Notes under the pieces: generated by a model
The model's input: only the letters and a program-made list of their open reading frames with translations
Told to the model about the DNA's origin: nothing
Databases searched by the model: none
Part shown: positions 33,312-40,949 of the stretch, piece by piece
How the letters are laid out: each line of letters starts with the position of its first letter
Numbering within the stretch: position 1 is the stretch's first letter
Position numbers and translations under genes: made by a program
Assembly (NCBI RefSeq): GCF_036641015.1
Contig: NZ_JAVWFO010000009.1
Location: forward strand, 1-40,949
Direction: 5' to 3'
From: Anaerorhabdus sp036641015
Lineage (GTDB): Bacteria > Bacillota_I > Bacilli_A > Erysipelotrichales > Erysipelotrichaceae
DNA length: 40,949 nt

Positions 33312-33815
33312 CTACTTTACGCTATAAACTCCTACATCAGCACAAGAAAGTCCACCATCATATTTATCTTTCAATACATCATCTTTAAAATCAAAGAAAA
33401 ATGGTTGATCATGATCAATATAATATATACCTGTTTCATCAGGAATAGTTAAGGAAATACGTTCTCCTTCTTTTAAATATGTTCCAGTAATATCAATCAT
33501 ACCTGTACATGCATTAACATTAGCTGAAAACGTTCCATCTTCATTAAAAATAATTGTAGTAGGTGAATTTTCTGTATTTTCAACAAATTTACCAGCAATT
33601 GTTGTATCAGTTACGCTTAAACTATCTGTTTGCGCTGTCTCTTCAGGAGTAGGTGTCGCAGATTCTTTTGGCCCCTCTTCAGGTGCTTTTGTTTCTTCAT
33701 TTGGTGTTGCTGTAGGTGCAGGAGTAGGTGTTGATGTAGATTCTTTTGGTTTTGTACTACAACCAGTTACACCTACAAGTATTAGCACTAAAAATGCTAT
33801 AAATATTTTTTTCAT
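33312..33815 (-). CDS. Lipoprotein of unknown function
   Basis: 167 residues. A lipobox signal (MKKIFIAFLVLILVGVTGC, modified Cys at 19) is followed by a long Thr/Pro/Glu-rich linker with repeated PTP and EET units up to about residue 65. The C-terminal ~100 residues form a beta-rich domain: GKFVENTENSPTTIIFNEDGTFSANVNACTGMIDITGTY, then GERISLTI and YDGGLSCADVGVYSVK, resembling META-like or lipocalin-type small domains with two Cys (perhaps a disulfide). I do not recognise the specific family. It is convergent with the HAD gene and divergent from the FAD protein. Confidence 0.8.
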   Translation of the reverse strand: MKKIFIAFLVLILVGVTGCSTKPKESTSTPTPAPTATPNEETKAPEEGPKESATPTPEETAQTDSLSVTDTTIAGKFVENTENSPTTIIFNEDGTFSANVNACTGMIDITGTYLKEGERISLTIPDETGIYYIDHDQPFFFDFKDDVLKDKYDGGLSCADVGVYSVK

Positions 33816-33870
33816 TATAAATTCCTCCGTGTATTCATTATACCATGTTATAATTGTGTGGGTGATTAAT

Positions 33871-35442
33871 ATGATACTAGTGAATCAAATAAAATGTTCC
33901 ATAGACCAAGAGTGTACAAATGAAGTAATTGCATCAAAATTAGGTTGTAAGCCTAGTGATATAAAATCTTTTAAAATCAGTAAAGAATCAATTGACGCAA
34001 GAAAGGATGACATTCATTTTGTCTATACTTGTTTAGTTGATGTTTTACATGAAGGCAGATATTTAACGAATAAAGATATTTCTACTTATAAAGAAGTTAA
34101 ATATCATATTCCTGAATTATCTGAACCAATAGAGACACGTCCAATTGTTGTCGGTTTTGGTCCTTCTGGTATGTTCGCAAGTTTATTACTTGCTGAAGCT
34201 GGACTAAAGCCAATTATTTTTGAACGAGGGAGCTCTGTTGATGAACGCATTAAAGATGTTGACGCTTTTTGGAATGATGGCAAACTTAATCCAGAAAGTA
34301 ACGTTCAATATGGTGAAGGAGGAGCAGGTACTTTTTCTGATGGTAAACTTACAACACGTATCAAAGATACGCGTGTACCAAAAATACTAAGTGAATTAAT
34401 TGAAGCTGGTGCAAATGAAAACATCAGTTATGAAGCTCATCCCCATATTGGTACTGATGAATTACGCCTTATCGTTAAAAATATCAGAAAGAAGATTATT
34501 AGTTTAGGTGGTGAAATTCATTTCAATACTAAATTCGAATCACTAATTCTTAATGATAATGTAGTTAAAGGAGTAATTGCAAATGGTATTACCTATGATA
34601 CAGATGTTGTATTCTTATGTGTTGGTCATAGTGCTCGAGATACCTTTGAAACACTTTATAAACAAAATGTATTTATGGAACCAAAAGGATTTGCTGTTGG
34701 TTTACGCATAGAACATAAACAAGAATTTATCAATAAGATTCAATATGGAAAATACGCTACTCATCCGCGCTTAAAAGCTGCTGAATACCGTATTACACAT
34801 ACTGCTGAAAATGGTAGAGGTGTTTATAGTTTCTGCATGTGCCCAGGTGGTTTTGTTATACCAAGTTCTACTGATTCAGAAACAATTATAGTCAATGGCA
34901 TGAGTGAACATAACCGTGATCAAGAAAATGCTAATAGTGCTTTACTTGTTCAAGTTCCAACAAGTGATTTCTATAAAGATTCACCATTTGATGGATTTAC
35001 ATATCAATCAAATTTAGAACATTCTGCTTATTTATTGGGTGGCAGTAATTATTCTGCTCCTGTTCAGCTCGTTAAAGACTTTATCGAAAATAAAGTATCT
35101 ACAGAATTTAAAGATGTTAAGCCTTCTTATAGTTTAGGCACAACATTCGCAAATTTACGTGAATTATTTCCATCAGTTATTAATGATGCTTTAGTAGAAT
35201 CACTTACATCATTCGAAAAAAGAATGCCTGGATTTGCACTTGGTGATGCGATATTTACTGGTGTAGAAACAAGATCTAGTAGTCCAATAAGAGTACTTCG
35301 CACACCTGATTGTGTAAGCACTACAGTTTCAAATCTTTATCCTTGTGGTGAAGGTGCTGGTTATGCTGGTGGAATTGTATCTAGTGCAGTTGATGGCTTG
35401 CGCTGTGCTGAGATTTATCTTAAAAATCTTCTTTCAAAGTAA
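33871..35442 (+). CDS. FAD-dependent dehydrogenase (COG2509-type)
   Basis: 523 residues. An N-terminal ~85-residue domain (ILVNQIKCSIDQECTNEVIASKLGCKPSDIKSFKI...) precedes an FAD-binding fold, VVGFGPSGMFASLLLAEAGLKPIIFERG. Downstream are EGGAGTFSDGKLTTRI, CVGHSARDTFE, YSFCMCPGGFVIPSS and the C-terminal NLYPCGEGAGYAGGIVSSAVDGL. These are signatures of the widely conserved COG2509 family, whose substrate is not established. Start 33871 has GGTG upstream; the frame opens earlier at 33829 without a site. Confidence 0.9.
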   Translation: MILVNQIKCSIDQECTNEVIASKLGCKPSDIKSFKISKESIDARKDDIHFVYTCLVDVLHEGRYLTNKDISTYKEVKYHIPELSEPIETRPIVVGFGPSGMFASLLLAEAGLKPIIFERGSSVDERIKDVDAFWNDGKLNPESNVQYGEGGAGTFSDGKLTTRIKDTRVPKILSELIEAGANENISYEAHPHIGTDELRLIVKNIRKKIISLGGEIHFNTKFESLILNDNVVKGVIANGITYDTDVVFLCVGHSARDTFETLYKQNVFMEPKGFAVGLRIEHKQEFINKIQYGKYATHPRLKAAEYRITHTAENGRGVYSFCMCPGGFVIPSSTDSETIIVNGMSEHNRDQENANSALLVQVPTSDFYKDSPFDGFTYQSNLEHSAYLLGGSNYSAPVQLVKDFIENKVSTEFKDVKPSYSLGTTFANLRELFPSVINDALVESLTSFEKRMPGFALGDAIFTGVETRSSSPIRVLRTPDCVSTTVSNLYPCGEGAGYAGGIVSSAVDGLRCAEIYLKNLLSK

Positions 35443-35480
35443 ATTTAATTATTTAATCAAAAGTAATTAAGCAATTAATA

Positions 35481-35514
35481 AAGATTGATTTCTGCAATGG
35501 AGTCAATCTTTTTT
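35481..35514 (+). terminator. Terminator of FAD dehydrogenase gene
   Basis: AAGATTGA/TCAATCTT stem (35481-35510) with a 14-base loop, then TTTT, 38 bp after the stop codon. Confidence 0.75.
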
Positions 35515-35546
35515 ATACTTTGATATCATATTATTTTTGTATATTA

Positions 35547-35589
35547 AAATGCACCCTATTGTTGGATTTCCAAGTTATAGAGTGCATTT
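35547..35589 (-). terminator. Terminator of aconitase gene
   Basis: Minus-strand stem AAATGCACTCTAT/ATAGGGTGCATTT (35589-35547) enclosing a small inner hairpin, followed by TAAT. It begins 3 bp after the aconitase stop codon. Confidence 0.75.
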
Positions 35590-35592
35590 CAT

Positions 35593-37506
35593 TTAATGAA
35601 TATTTTGTTTTATTGTATTCAACAATCCACCATTTTTAATAATAGTAATTTGTTCATCTGTTAAACCATGATTTACTTCAAACTCAAAGTTTTGAGTTTT
35701 GTTTTTAACATACATTGGTTGTCCAATTTTTAACTGAAGTACATCAACAAATTCTAATTCATCTAACAATTGAATCTTATCATAATCTTGAGAGTGAATA
35801 AATGTTGCAGGTATTATTCCAGAATTAACCAAGTTTTGTTGATGAATACGTGCATAGCTTTTTGCAATTACAGCTTCAATTCCTAAATACATTGGCGCTA
35901 ATGCCGCATGTTCTCTCGATGAACCTTGTCCATAATTCTCACCTGCGATAATAATTCCACCATTGTATTTTTTACAACGGCTATAGAAATTTTCATCAAT
36001 TTGACTAAAACAGAATTCACTAATCTTTTCAATATTACTTCTAAATGGTAATACTTTTGAACCTGCTGGCATAATATGATCAGTTGTAATATTGTCTTCT
36101 ACTTTAATCATTACTTGCTTATCAATTGTTGATAATTGTTGCTTAGATGGTAAGTCCTTAATGTTAGGTCCTTTTTCTATTGCTTTATTAGGATCACAAT
36201 CAGGAATTAGAATCATTGAATCATCGATAATATATGATTCAGGCATACTAGCTTTTTCAAAATCTACATTCATTGGATTAGTAAATACACCTGCTATCGC
36301 TGATGCTGCTGCTACTTCTGGTGATACTAAGTAAACCCCAGCACTCATCGTGCCACTTCTTCCATAAAAATTACGATTAAAGGTACGTAGTGATACTGCA
36401 TCTGTTTTAGGAGATTGTCCCATACCAATGCAAGGACCACATGTCGCTTCTAACAAACGTGCTCCACTTGACAGTAAATCATTTAATGCCCCACACTTTG
36501 CAAGCATTTCAAGAACTTGTTTAGATCCAAATGATATCCCTAACGATACATCAGGATGTACTTTTTTACCTTTTAGAATATTAGCAACCGTACATAAATC
36601 TGTAAAAGAACTATTAGTACATGAACCAATTAATACTTGGTCTATTTTCTTTCCTGCTAAATTATCTACTGTTTCGATATTATCAGGAGAATGAGGTGTG
36701 GCTGATAGTGGCACAAGTTCATCACAATTAATTTCAACTACTTCATCATAGATAGCATTTTCATCAGCAATTAATTCTTTATAATCTTCTTCACGGCTTT
36801 GTTTCTTCAAGAATATTCTTGTTTGTTCATCAGACGGAAACAAAGAAGTGGTAGCTCCAAGTTCTGCTCCCATATTCGTAATTGTACTTCTTTCTGGTAC
36901 AGTTAAGTTTTTAATACCTTCACCACTATATTCAAGTATTTTACCAACTCCACCTTTAACACTCAATTGTTGTAATACTTTTAAAATAATATCTTTTGCT
37001 GAAACACCATGTCTTAATGTTCCGTTTAGTCTAACATTTACAATTCTAGGCATTTTTAATGAAAATGGTATTCCCGCCATTGCACACGCAACATCAAGTC
37101 CTCCAGCACCAATAGCTATCATACCCATAGCTCCAGCAGTAGGAGTATGTGAATCTGACCCTAATAATGTTTGACCTGGCTTATCAAATCGTTCCAATTG
37201 TACTTGGTGACAAATACCATTACCTGCTTTAGAGTAATAAATTCCATAACGATTTGCGACTGTTTGAAGATAACGATGATCATCTGCATTCATAAATCCA
37301 TTTTGTAATGTATTATGGTCTACATAGCTTACCGAACAATCAGTTTTAACACGTTCAATACCCATTTTTTCTAGTTGTAAGTAGGTCATAGTCCCTGTTG
37401 CATCCTGTGTTAATGTTGTATCTATTCTAATTTTTATTGGTTCTCCTTGTATTAAATTTCCTTCTACAAGGTGGTTTTCTAATATCTTTAGTGCTACACT
37501 TTTCAT
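35593..37506 (-). CDS. acn: Aconitate hydratase (short, ~640-residue type)
   Basis: Isomerises citrate to isocitrate. 637 residues, the compact aconitase form of clostridia-like anaerobes, shorter than the ~900-residue AcnA/IRP type. The iron-sulfur ligands are seen in GSCTNSSFTD and CGPCIGMG. N-terminal LGSDSHTPTAGAMG and the C-terminal swivelling domain DHIMPAG...NYGQGSSREHAALAP are complete. Divergent from citrate synthase and isocitrate dehydrogenase, so the three enzymes give a path from oxaloacetate to 2-oxoglutarate. GGAGG lies 7 bases before the ATG. Confidence 0.93.
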   Translation of the reverse strand: MKSVALKILENHLVEGNLIQGEPIKIRIDTTLTQDATGTMTYLQLEKMGIERVKTDCSVSYVDHNTLQNGFMNADDHRYLQTVANRYGIYYSKAGNGICHQVQLERFDKPGQTLLGSDSHTPTAGAMGMIAIGAGGLDVACAMAGIPFSLKMPRIVNVRLNGTLRHGVSAKDIILKVLQQLSVKGGVGKILEYSGEGIKNLTVPERSTITNMGAELGATTSLFPSDEQTRIFLKKQSREEDYKELIADENAIYDEVVEINCDELVPLSATPHSPDNIETVDNLAGKKIDQVLIGSCTNSSFTDLCTVANILKGKKVHPDVSLGISFGSKQVLEMLAKCGALNDLLSSGARLLEATCGPCIGMGQSPKTDAVSLRTFNRNFYGRSGTMSAGVYLVSPEVAAASAIAGVFTNPMNVDFEKASMPESYIIDDSMILIPDCDPNKAIEKGPNIKDLPSKQQLSTIDKQVMIKVEDNITTDHIMPAGSKVLPFRSNIEKISEFCFSQIDENFYSRCKKYNGGIIIAGENYGQGSSREHAALAPMYLGIEAVIAKSYARIHQQNLVNSGIIPATFIHSQDYDKIQLLDELEFVDVLQLKIGQPMYVKNKTQNFEFEVNHGLTDEQITIIKNGGLLNTIKQNIH

Positions 37507-37529
37507 GAGTTTACCTCCAGCTAAGAAAA

Positions 37530-37558
37530 ATTATAACATGGATTTTCTAAATATCCAT
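37530..37558 (-). promoter_or_regulatory. Aconitase promoter with inverted repeat (possible operator)
   Basis: Extended -10 TG-T-TATAAT on the minus strand (TATAAT 37535-37530) with no good -35. An inverted repeat ATGGAT-N9-ATCCAT (37538-37558) sits immediately upstream, in the divergent acn/citZ region. It could bind a regulator of both sides, as citrate-responsive regulators do elsewhere; no regulator gene is in the window. Confidence 0.5.
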
Positions 37559-37628
37559 TTATAGCTTACTTAACGATGCACTTTTTTCTTACTTTATGGT
37601 AAACTATACACAATTAGGAGGTTTTTTT

Positions 37629-38948
37629 ATGAATAAAAAACTACTTGAAATATTTGAAAAATCAACCATAGAAAATAATATTCCACATGAATTATATACA
37701 ACCCACAATGTTAAAAAAGGTCTTCGTAACGAAGATGGTACAGGTGTTCTTATTGGTCTAACAAGAATCGCTGATGTAGTAGGTTACAAAAGACTCGAAG
37801 ATGGCACTAAGACTGATTCCATGGGTGAATTATACTACCGTGGCATTGAACTATCGGATTTATTAAAACAAGTAGAAAGTGATCAAATCGATGGTTATGA
37901 AAGAACTTGTTTTCTAATTCTATTTGGTCATTTACCAAATGATGATGAATTAGTATTGTTCAAAGAAGAGCTACAAGACTCATATGAAATGCCAAAAGAT
38001 TTTTTAACATCAAATATTTTGAAGAAACCTTCAACTAGTATCATGAATGAATTACAAAAAGAACTATTAAACTTGTATATGGAAGATGATGAAGCAGATA
38101 ATACTAGTGTCGCAAACACATTAAAACAAGGTATATCCATTATTGCAAAACTACCTGAAATGATGATTTATTCTTATCAAGCAAAAGCTCATTTTATTGA
38201 TAATAAAAGTTTGATGATTCATCCTGTTAGAAAAGATTATGGAATTGCCGAAAACATTTTACATCTATTGCGCACAGATTCAAATTTTACTAAAGAGGAA
38301 GCACGAATTCTTGATTTATTACTAATTATGCATGCTGACCATGGTTCAGGGAACAACTCAACATTCGCAAATTTAGTTGTTGCATCCACAGGGACTGATA
38401 TTTATTCTGCATTTTCTGCTTCTATCGGTTCTTTAAAGGGTCCTAGACATGGTGGTGCTAATATTACGTGTAAGAAAATGATGGATACTATCATTAATGA
38501 AATTGGATACGATGCAACTGATTCTCAGATAAATTCCATTGTGGAACGACTAACAACTAAAAACTTTTTTGATAAGCAGGGTCTTGTTTATGGATTTGGT
38601 CACGCAGTATATACCCTATCTGATCCTCGATGTCTATTACTTAAAGATCAAGCTAGAGCATTAGCAAAAGCATGCAATCAATCTAATCGTTTAGAATTCT
38701 ATGAACGTTTCGAAAATAGTGTTGTTCGCTATTTTAAAGAAAATAAAAACAAAAATATATGTGCTAATGTTGATTTTTATAGTGGTCTAATTTATGACAT
38801 GTTACAAATACCTGAAGATTTATATTCACCACTTTTTGTTACAAGTAGAAGTGTTGGTTGGTTAGCTCACAACATTGAAGAAAAATGTTATTGCAACCGT
38901 ATCATCCGCCCTGCTGGATTATATGTTGGAGAAAAGGAGAAAAAATAA
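37629..38948 (+). CDS. citZ: Citrate synthase
   Basis: Condenses acetyl-CoA and oxaloacetate. 439 residues. Catalytic regions: LIMHADHGSGNNSTFANLVVAS, SLKGPRHGGANI, YGFGHAVYTLSDPR and ANVDFYSGLIYDMLQIP. The family also contains 2-methylcitrate synthases, but the neighbouring acn and icd favour citrate. ATG 37629 has a perfect GGAGG 8 bases upstream. The icd start follows the stop with no gap. Confidence 0.92.
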   Translation: MNKKLLEIFEKSTIENNIPHELYTTHNVKKGLRNEDGTGVLIGLTRIADVVGYKRLEDGTKTDSMGELYYRGIELSDLLKQVESDQIDGYERTCFLILFGHLPNDDELVLFKEELQDSYEMPKDFLTSNILKKPSTSIMNELQKELLNLYMEDDEADNTSVANTLKQGISIIAKLPEMMIYSYQAKAHFIDNKSLMIHPVRKDYGIAENILHLLRTDSNFTKEEARILDLLLIMHADHGSGNNSTFANLVVASTGTDIYSAFSASIGSLKGPRHGGANITCKKMMDTIINEIGYDATDSQINSIVERLTTKNFFDKQGLVYGFGHAVYTLSDPRCLLLKDQARALAKACNQSNRLEFYERFENSVVRYFKENKNKNICANVDFYSGLIYDMLQIPEDLYSPLFVTSRSVGWLAHNIEEKCYCNRIIRPAGLYVGEKEKK

Positions 38949-39944
38949 ATGAGAACGATTACCCTATTCGAAGGAGATGGCATTGGACCAGAAATAACAT
39001 CTTCTGTATTATCAATTCTTGAAGCATGCAACTTACCATTGAAATTTGAGAAGTATGACATTGGTCAAACAGCATATAATAAATGCCAAGAACTAATCCC
39101 TACTGACTCTATTGACTCTATTAAACGTAATAAAGTTGCTTTAAAAGCACCTGTTACTACCCCAATAGGTAAGGGATTTAGAAGTGTGAATGTTCAATTG
39201 CGTATGATATTTGATTTATATGCAAATGTTAGACCTGCTAAATTATTACCAAATATTAAAAGTCGCTATGAGAATATTGATTTAATTGTATTTAGAGAAA
39301 ACACCGAAGATTTATATATCGGTGAGGAACATGTAATTAGTCCTGATGAAGTACATGCAATCAAAAAAATTACTCGTAAAGGTTCTGAAAGAATAATACG
39401 TTCTGCATTTGAATATGCAATGCAAAATAATCGTAAAAAAGTAACATGTGTACATAAAGCAAATATCCTTAAAAAAAGTGATGGTTTGTTTTTGGAAATA
39501 TTTAACCAAATCAAGAATGAATATCCAATAATCGAAGCCAATGACTTAATTGTAGATAATGCTTGTATGCAACTTGTAATGAAACCTGAACAATTCGATA
39601 TACTTGTTATGCCTAATCTATACGGTGATATTTTATCTGATTTAACAAGTGGATTAATTGGTGGTTTAGGTTTATTACCAAGTGCTCAATGGAATGATGA
39701 ATATGCAGTCTTTGAAGCAGTACATGGTTCAGCACCCGATATCGCAGGAAAAAATATGGCAAATCCTACTGCCCTATTATTAAGTGCCTGCATGATGCTC
39801 GATTATTTAGGATATCAAAAAGAAGCAAGTCAAATCAGAAATGCGATAAACAAAACATTAGAAGATCTAAGTCATTGTACTAAGGATATTGGTGGAAGTG
39901 CTACAACAACCGAATATACTCAAGCAATAATTAGTAATCTATAA
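38949..39944 (+). CDS. icd: Isocitrate dehydrogenase (NAD-type, IDH/IMDH family)
   Basis: Oxidises isocitrate to 2-oxoglutarate. 331 residues, with LFEGDGIGPEI, RSVNVQLRMIFDLYANVRPAKLLP, the isocitrate-specific FRENTEDLYIGEEH, VHKANILKKSDGLF, MPNLYGDILSDLTSGLIGGLG and FEAVHGSAPDIAGKN. The short length fits the NAD-dependent homo-oligomeric class rather than the ~420-residue NADP enzyme. It begins directly after citZ, with GGAG inside the citZ end. Confidence 0.9.
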   Translation: MRTITLFEGDGIGPEITSSVLSILEACNLPLKFEKYDIGQTAYNKCQELIPTDSIDSIKRNKVALKAPVTTPIGKGFRSVNVQLRMIFDLYANVRPAKLLPNIKSRYENIDLIVFRENTEDLYIGEEHVISPDEVHAIKKITRKGSERIIRSAFEYAMQNNRKKVTCVHKANILKKSDGLFLEIFNQIKNEYPIIEANDLIVDNACMQLVMKPEQFDILVMPNLYGDILSDLTSGLIGGLGLLPSAQWNDEYAVFEAVHGSAPDIAGKNMANPTALLLSACMMLDYLGYQKEASQIRNAINKTLEDLSHCTKDIGGSATTTEYTQAIISNL

Positions 39945-39968
39945 TCTTGTATCTAGGGGAGATTCATA

Positions 39969-40853
39969 ATGAAGCATATATTTATTGTAAATCCATATAC
40001 ATGTAAAGATAAAACTAGTGGATATATTGAAACAATCAACAACATATGTAAACAGCTAAATGAAGAATACGAAATATTTAAAACGGAATATATTGGTCAT
40101 GCGACTGATATAACTAAACAATATACCACAAATACATGTATCTATTCCGTCGGTGGTGATGGAACAGCTTATGAAGTTGCGAATGGATTACAAAACAACT
40201 GTTCAATGGCAATAATACCAGCTGGAACAAGTAATGATTTCTTTCGTATGCTTAACATTAAAGATAAAAATATTAGTGAGATTCTAAACGGAACTATTTT
40301 AGGAAAAGAAATTACTGTTGATTATGGTTTATGTAATAATAAAGTATTCTTAAATACTACCACGCTTGGATTAGATGCTCGTGTTAATAGTATGGTATGC
40401 GATTTATTAAAAAAGACACCTTTACCAAAGTTTTTATTATATGGCTTTGCTGCGGTTGTTAATATTTTTAATCCTCAACCATTTGAAGCATTGATTACAA
40501 CCGATAGTAAAAGTTTTAAAGTAAAAAGCATCCTTATTGCTGTTATGAATGGAAAGTATTATGGTAATGGCTTCTCACCAACTAAGAAAGCAGATATTCA
40601 AGATGGTCTTTTAGATGTTTGTATCGTTCATAATACTCCTATTTTAAAAATGCTATGTCTATTACCTAAATATTTCAAAGGAAATACGGAATCATATAAA
40701 GAAGTTACACATTTACTTGTTAAGAAAATTGATATTAAAACTCCCTATCCTGTTCATGTTCAATCAGATGGTGAAAATTATACACAAAGGGAACTTATAA
40801 TTGAATTAAAGAATAAGGCATTACATCTTAGAGTTCCTATATCTGCATTATAA
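39969..40853 (+). CDS. Diacylglycerol kinase-family lipid kinase (YegS/BmrU-like)
   Basis: 294 residues. VNPYTCKDKTSGY at the start and the ATP-binding SVGGDGTAYEVANGL, IIPAGTSNDFFRML define the DAGK catalytic family; FSPTKKADIQDGLLDVCIV and HVQSDGE complete it. Members phosphorylate diacylglycerol or related lipids at the membrane. GGGGAG precedes the ATG, 24 bp after icd, so it may share that transcript though its role differs. Confidence 0.9.
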   Translation: MKHIFIVNPYTCKDKTSGYIETINNICKQLNEEYEIFKTEYIGHATDITKQYTTNTCIYSVGGDGTAYEVANGLQNNCSMAIIPAGTSNDFFRMLNIKDKNISEILNGTILGKEITVDYGLCNNKVFLNTTTLGLDARVNSMVCDLLKKTPLPKFLLYGFAAVVNIFNPQPFEALITTDSKSFKVKSILIAVMNGKYYGNGFSPTKKADIQDGLLDVCIVHNTPILKMLCLLPKYFKGNTESYKEVTHLLVKKIDIKTPYPVHVQSDGENYTQRELIIELKNKALHLRVPISAL

Positions 40854-40885
40854 AAGCTCATCGACTATTCAAATCGATGAGCTTT
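40853..40885 (+). terminator. Terminator of lipid kinase gene (first)
   Basis: Perfect 12-bp stem AAAGCTCATCGA/TCGATGAGCTTT (40853-40885) with a 9-base loop; the T-run after it is interrupted. Confidence 0.7.
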
Positions 40886-40912
40886 ACTATTTTATTCGGT
40901 TCTACAAATTCT

Positions 40913-40940
40913 GGTGTTGGTGAAAACTAACACCTTTTTT
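40913..40940 (+). terminator. Second tandem terminator
   Basis: GGTGTTGGT/ACTAACACC stem (one G-T wobble) with a GAAA loop (40913-40934) and six T. It lies 28 bp after the first hairpin, and may be a back-up terminator for the citZ-icd-kinase transcript. The rest of the window end shows nothing clear. Confidence 0.75.
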
Positions 40941-40949
40941 GTTTAATAC

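Noticed and set aside
36848..37174. 108-codon open frame on the plus strand
   Set aside because: It lies entirely antisense inside aconitase, whose protein is fully conserved here; no RBS or recognisable product.
1..40949. Insertion sequences, prophage genes or toxin-antitoxin pairs
   Set aside because: No transposase, integrase, terminal repeats, phage structural genes or recognisable toxin-antitoxin pair was found on either strand.

Overview
The window is AT-rich with tightly packed genes, strong GGAGG-type ribosome binding sites, rho-independent terminators, a T-box riboswitch and a type II-A CRISPR-Cas locus. These point to a low-GC Firmicute (Bacillota). The mix of Cas9/Cas1/Csn2 sequences, short ~640-residue aconitase and gene content suggests an Erysipelotrichia-like gut or oral anaerobe. 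That placement is inference; no rRNA or other marker gene is present.

Region 1 (1-7.9 kb) is a defence segment, all coded on the minus strand except the tracrRNA. It holds one end of a CRISPR array (a repeat cut by the window edge), csn2, cas2, cas1 and cas9. Divergent from cas9 on the plus strand is a tracrRNA with a consensus promoter, a 23-nt perfect anti-repeat, three hairpins and a terminator. Next comes a large PD-(D/E)xK nuclease + DUF2075-type helicase. The tracrRNA tail and terminator lie antisense inside the last codons of the helicase gene. The segment abuts tRNA-Trp and tRNA-Glu.

Region 2 (8-15.8 kb) has a membrane-anchored phosphodiester glycosidase and a membrane-anchored NTF2-like partner, uridine phosphorylase, an EAL phosphodiesterase, a Gx-transporter/NusG-II pair and a MATE exporter.

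Region 3 (15.8-28.2 kb) is an aromatic amino-acid block. The minus-strand operon aroB-aroC-aroE/K(fused)-aroF-aroA-tyrA-aroQ-oxidoreductase is preceded by what looks like a ribosome-mediated attenuator. It has a 15-codon leader peptide ending FFYYFR, followed by five mutually exclusive RNA segments and a terminator. pheA (with a thioredoxin-like lipoprotein) lies upstream as a separate operon. Further on, an NSS-family Na+ symporter is controlled by a T-box with a Tyr (UAC) specifier. The two sensors (leader translation and tRNA-Tyr charging) imply coordinated control of synthesis and uptake of Phe/Tyr. No chorismate mutase is visible, although every other step from DAHP to prephenate-derived products, apart from the aminotransferase, is.

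Region 4 (28.2-35.5 kb) is mixed housekeeping: a diguanylate cyclase, tRNA-Leu(CAA), a small membrane protein, a PAP2 phosphatase, tRNA-Ser(GGA), the NAD(P)HX repair enzyme, a HAD phosphatase, a lipoprotein and a COG2509-type FAD dehydrogenase.

Region 5 (35.5-40.9 kb) carries the oxidative TCA branch for 2-oxoglutarate/glutamate: aconitase, divergent from citrate synthase and isocitrate dehydrogenase. A diacylglycerol kinase-family lipid kinase ends the window with two tandem terminators.
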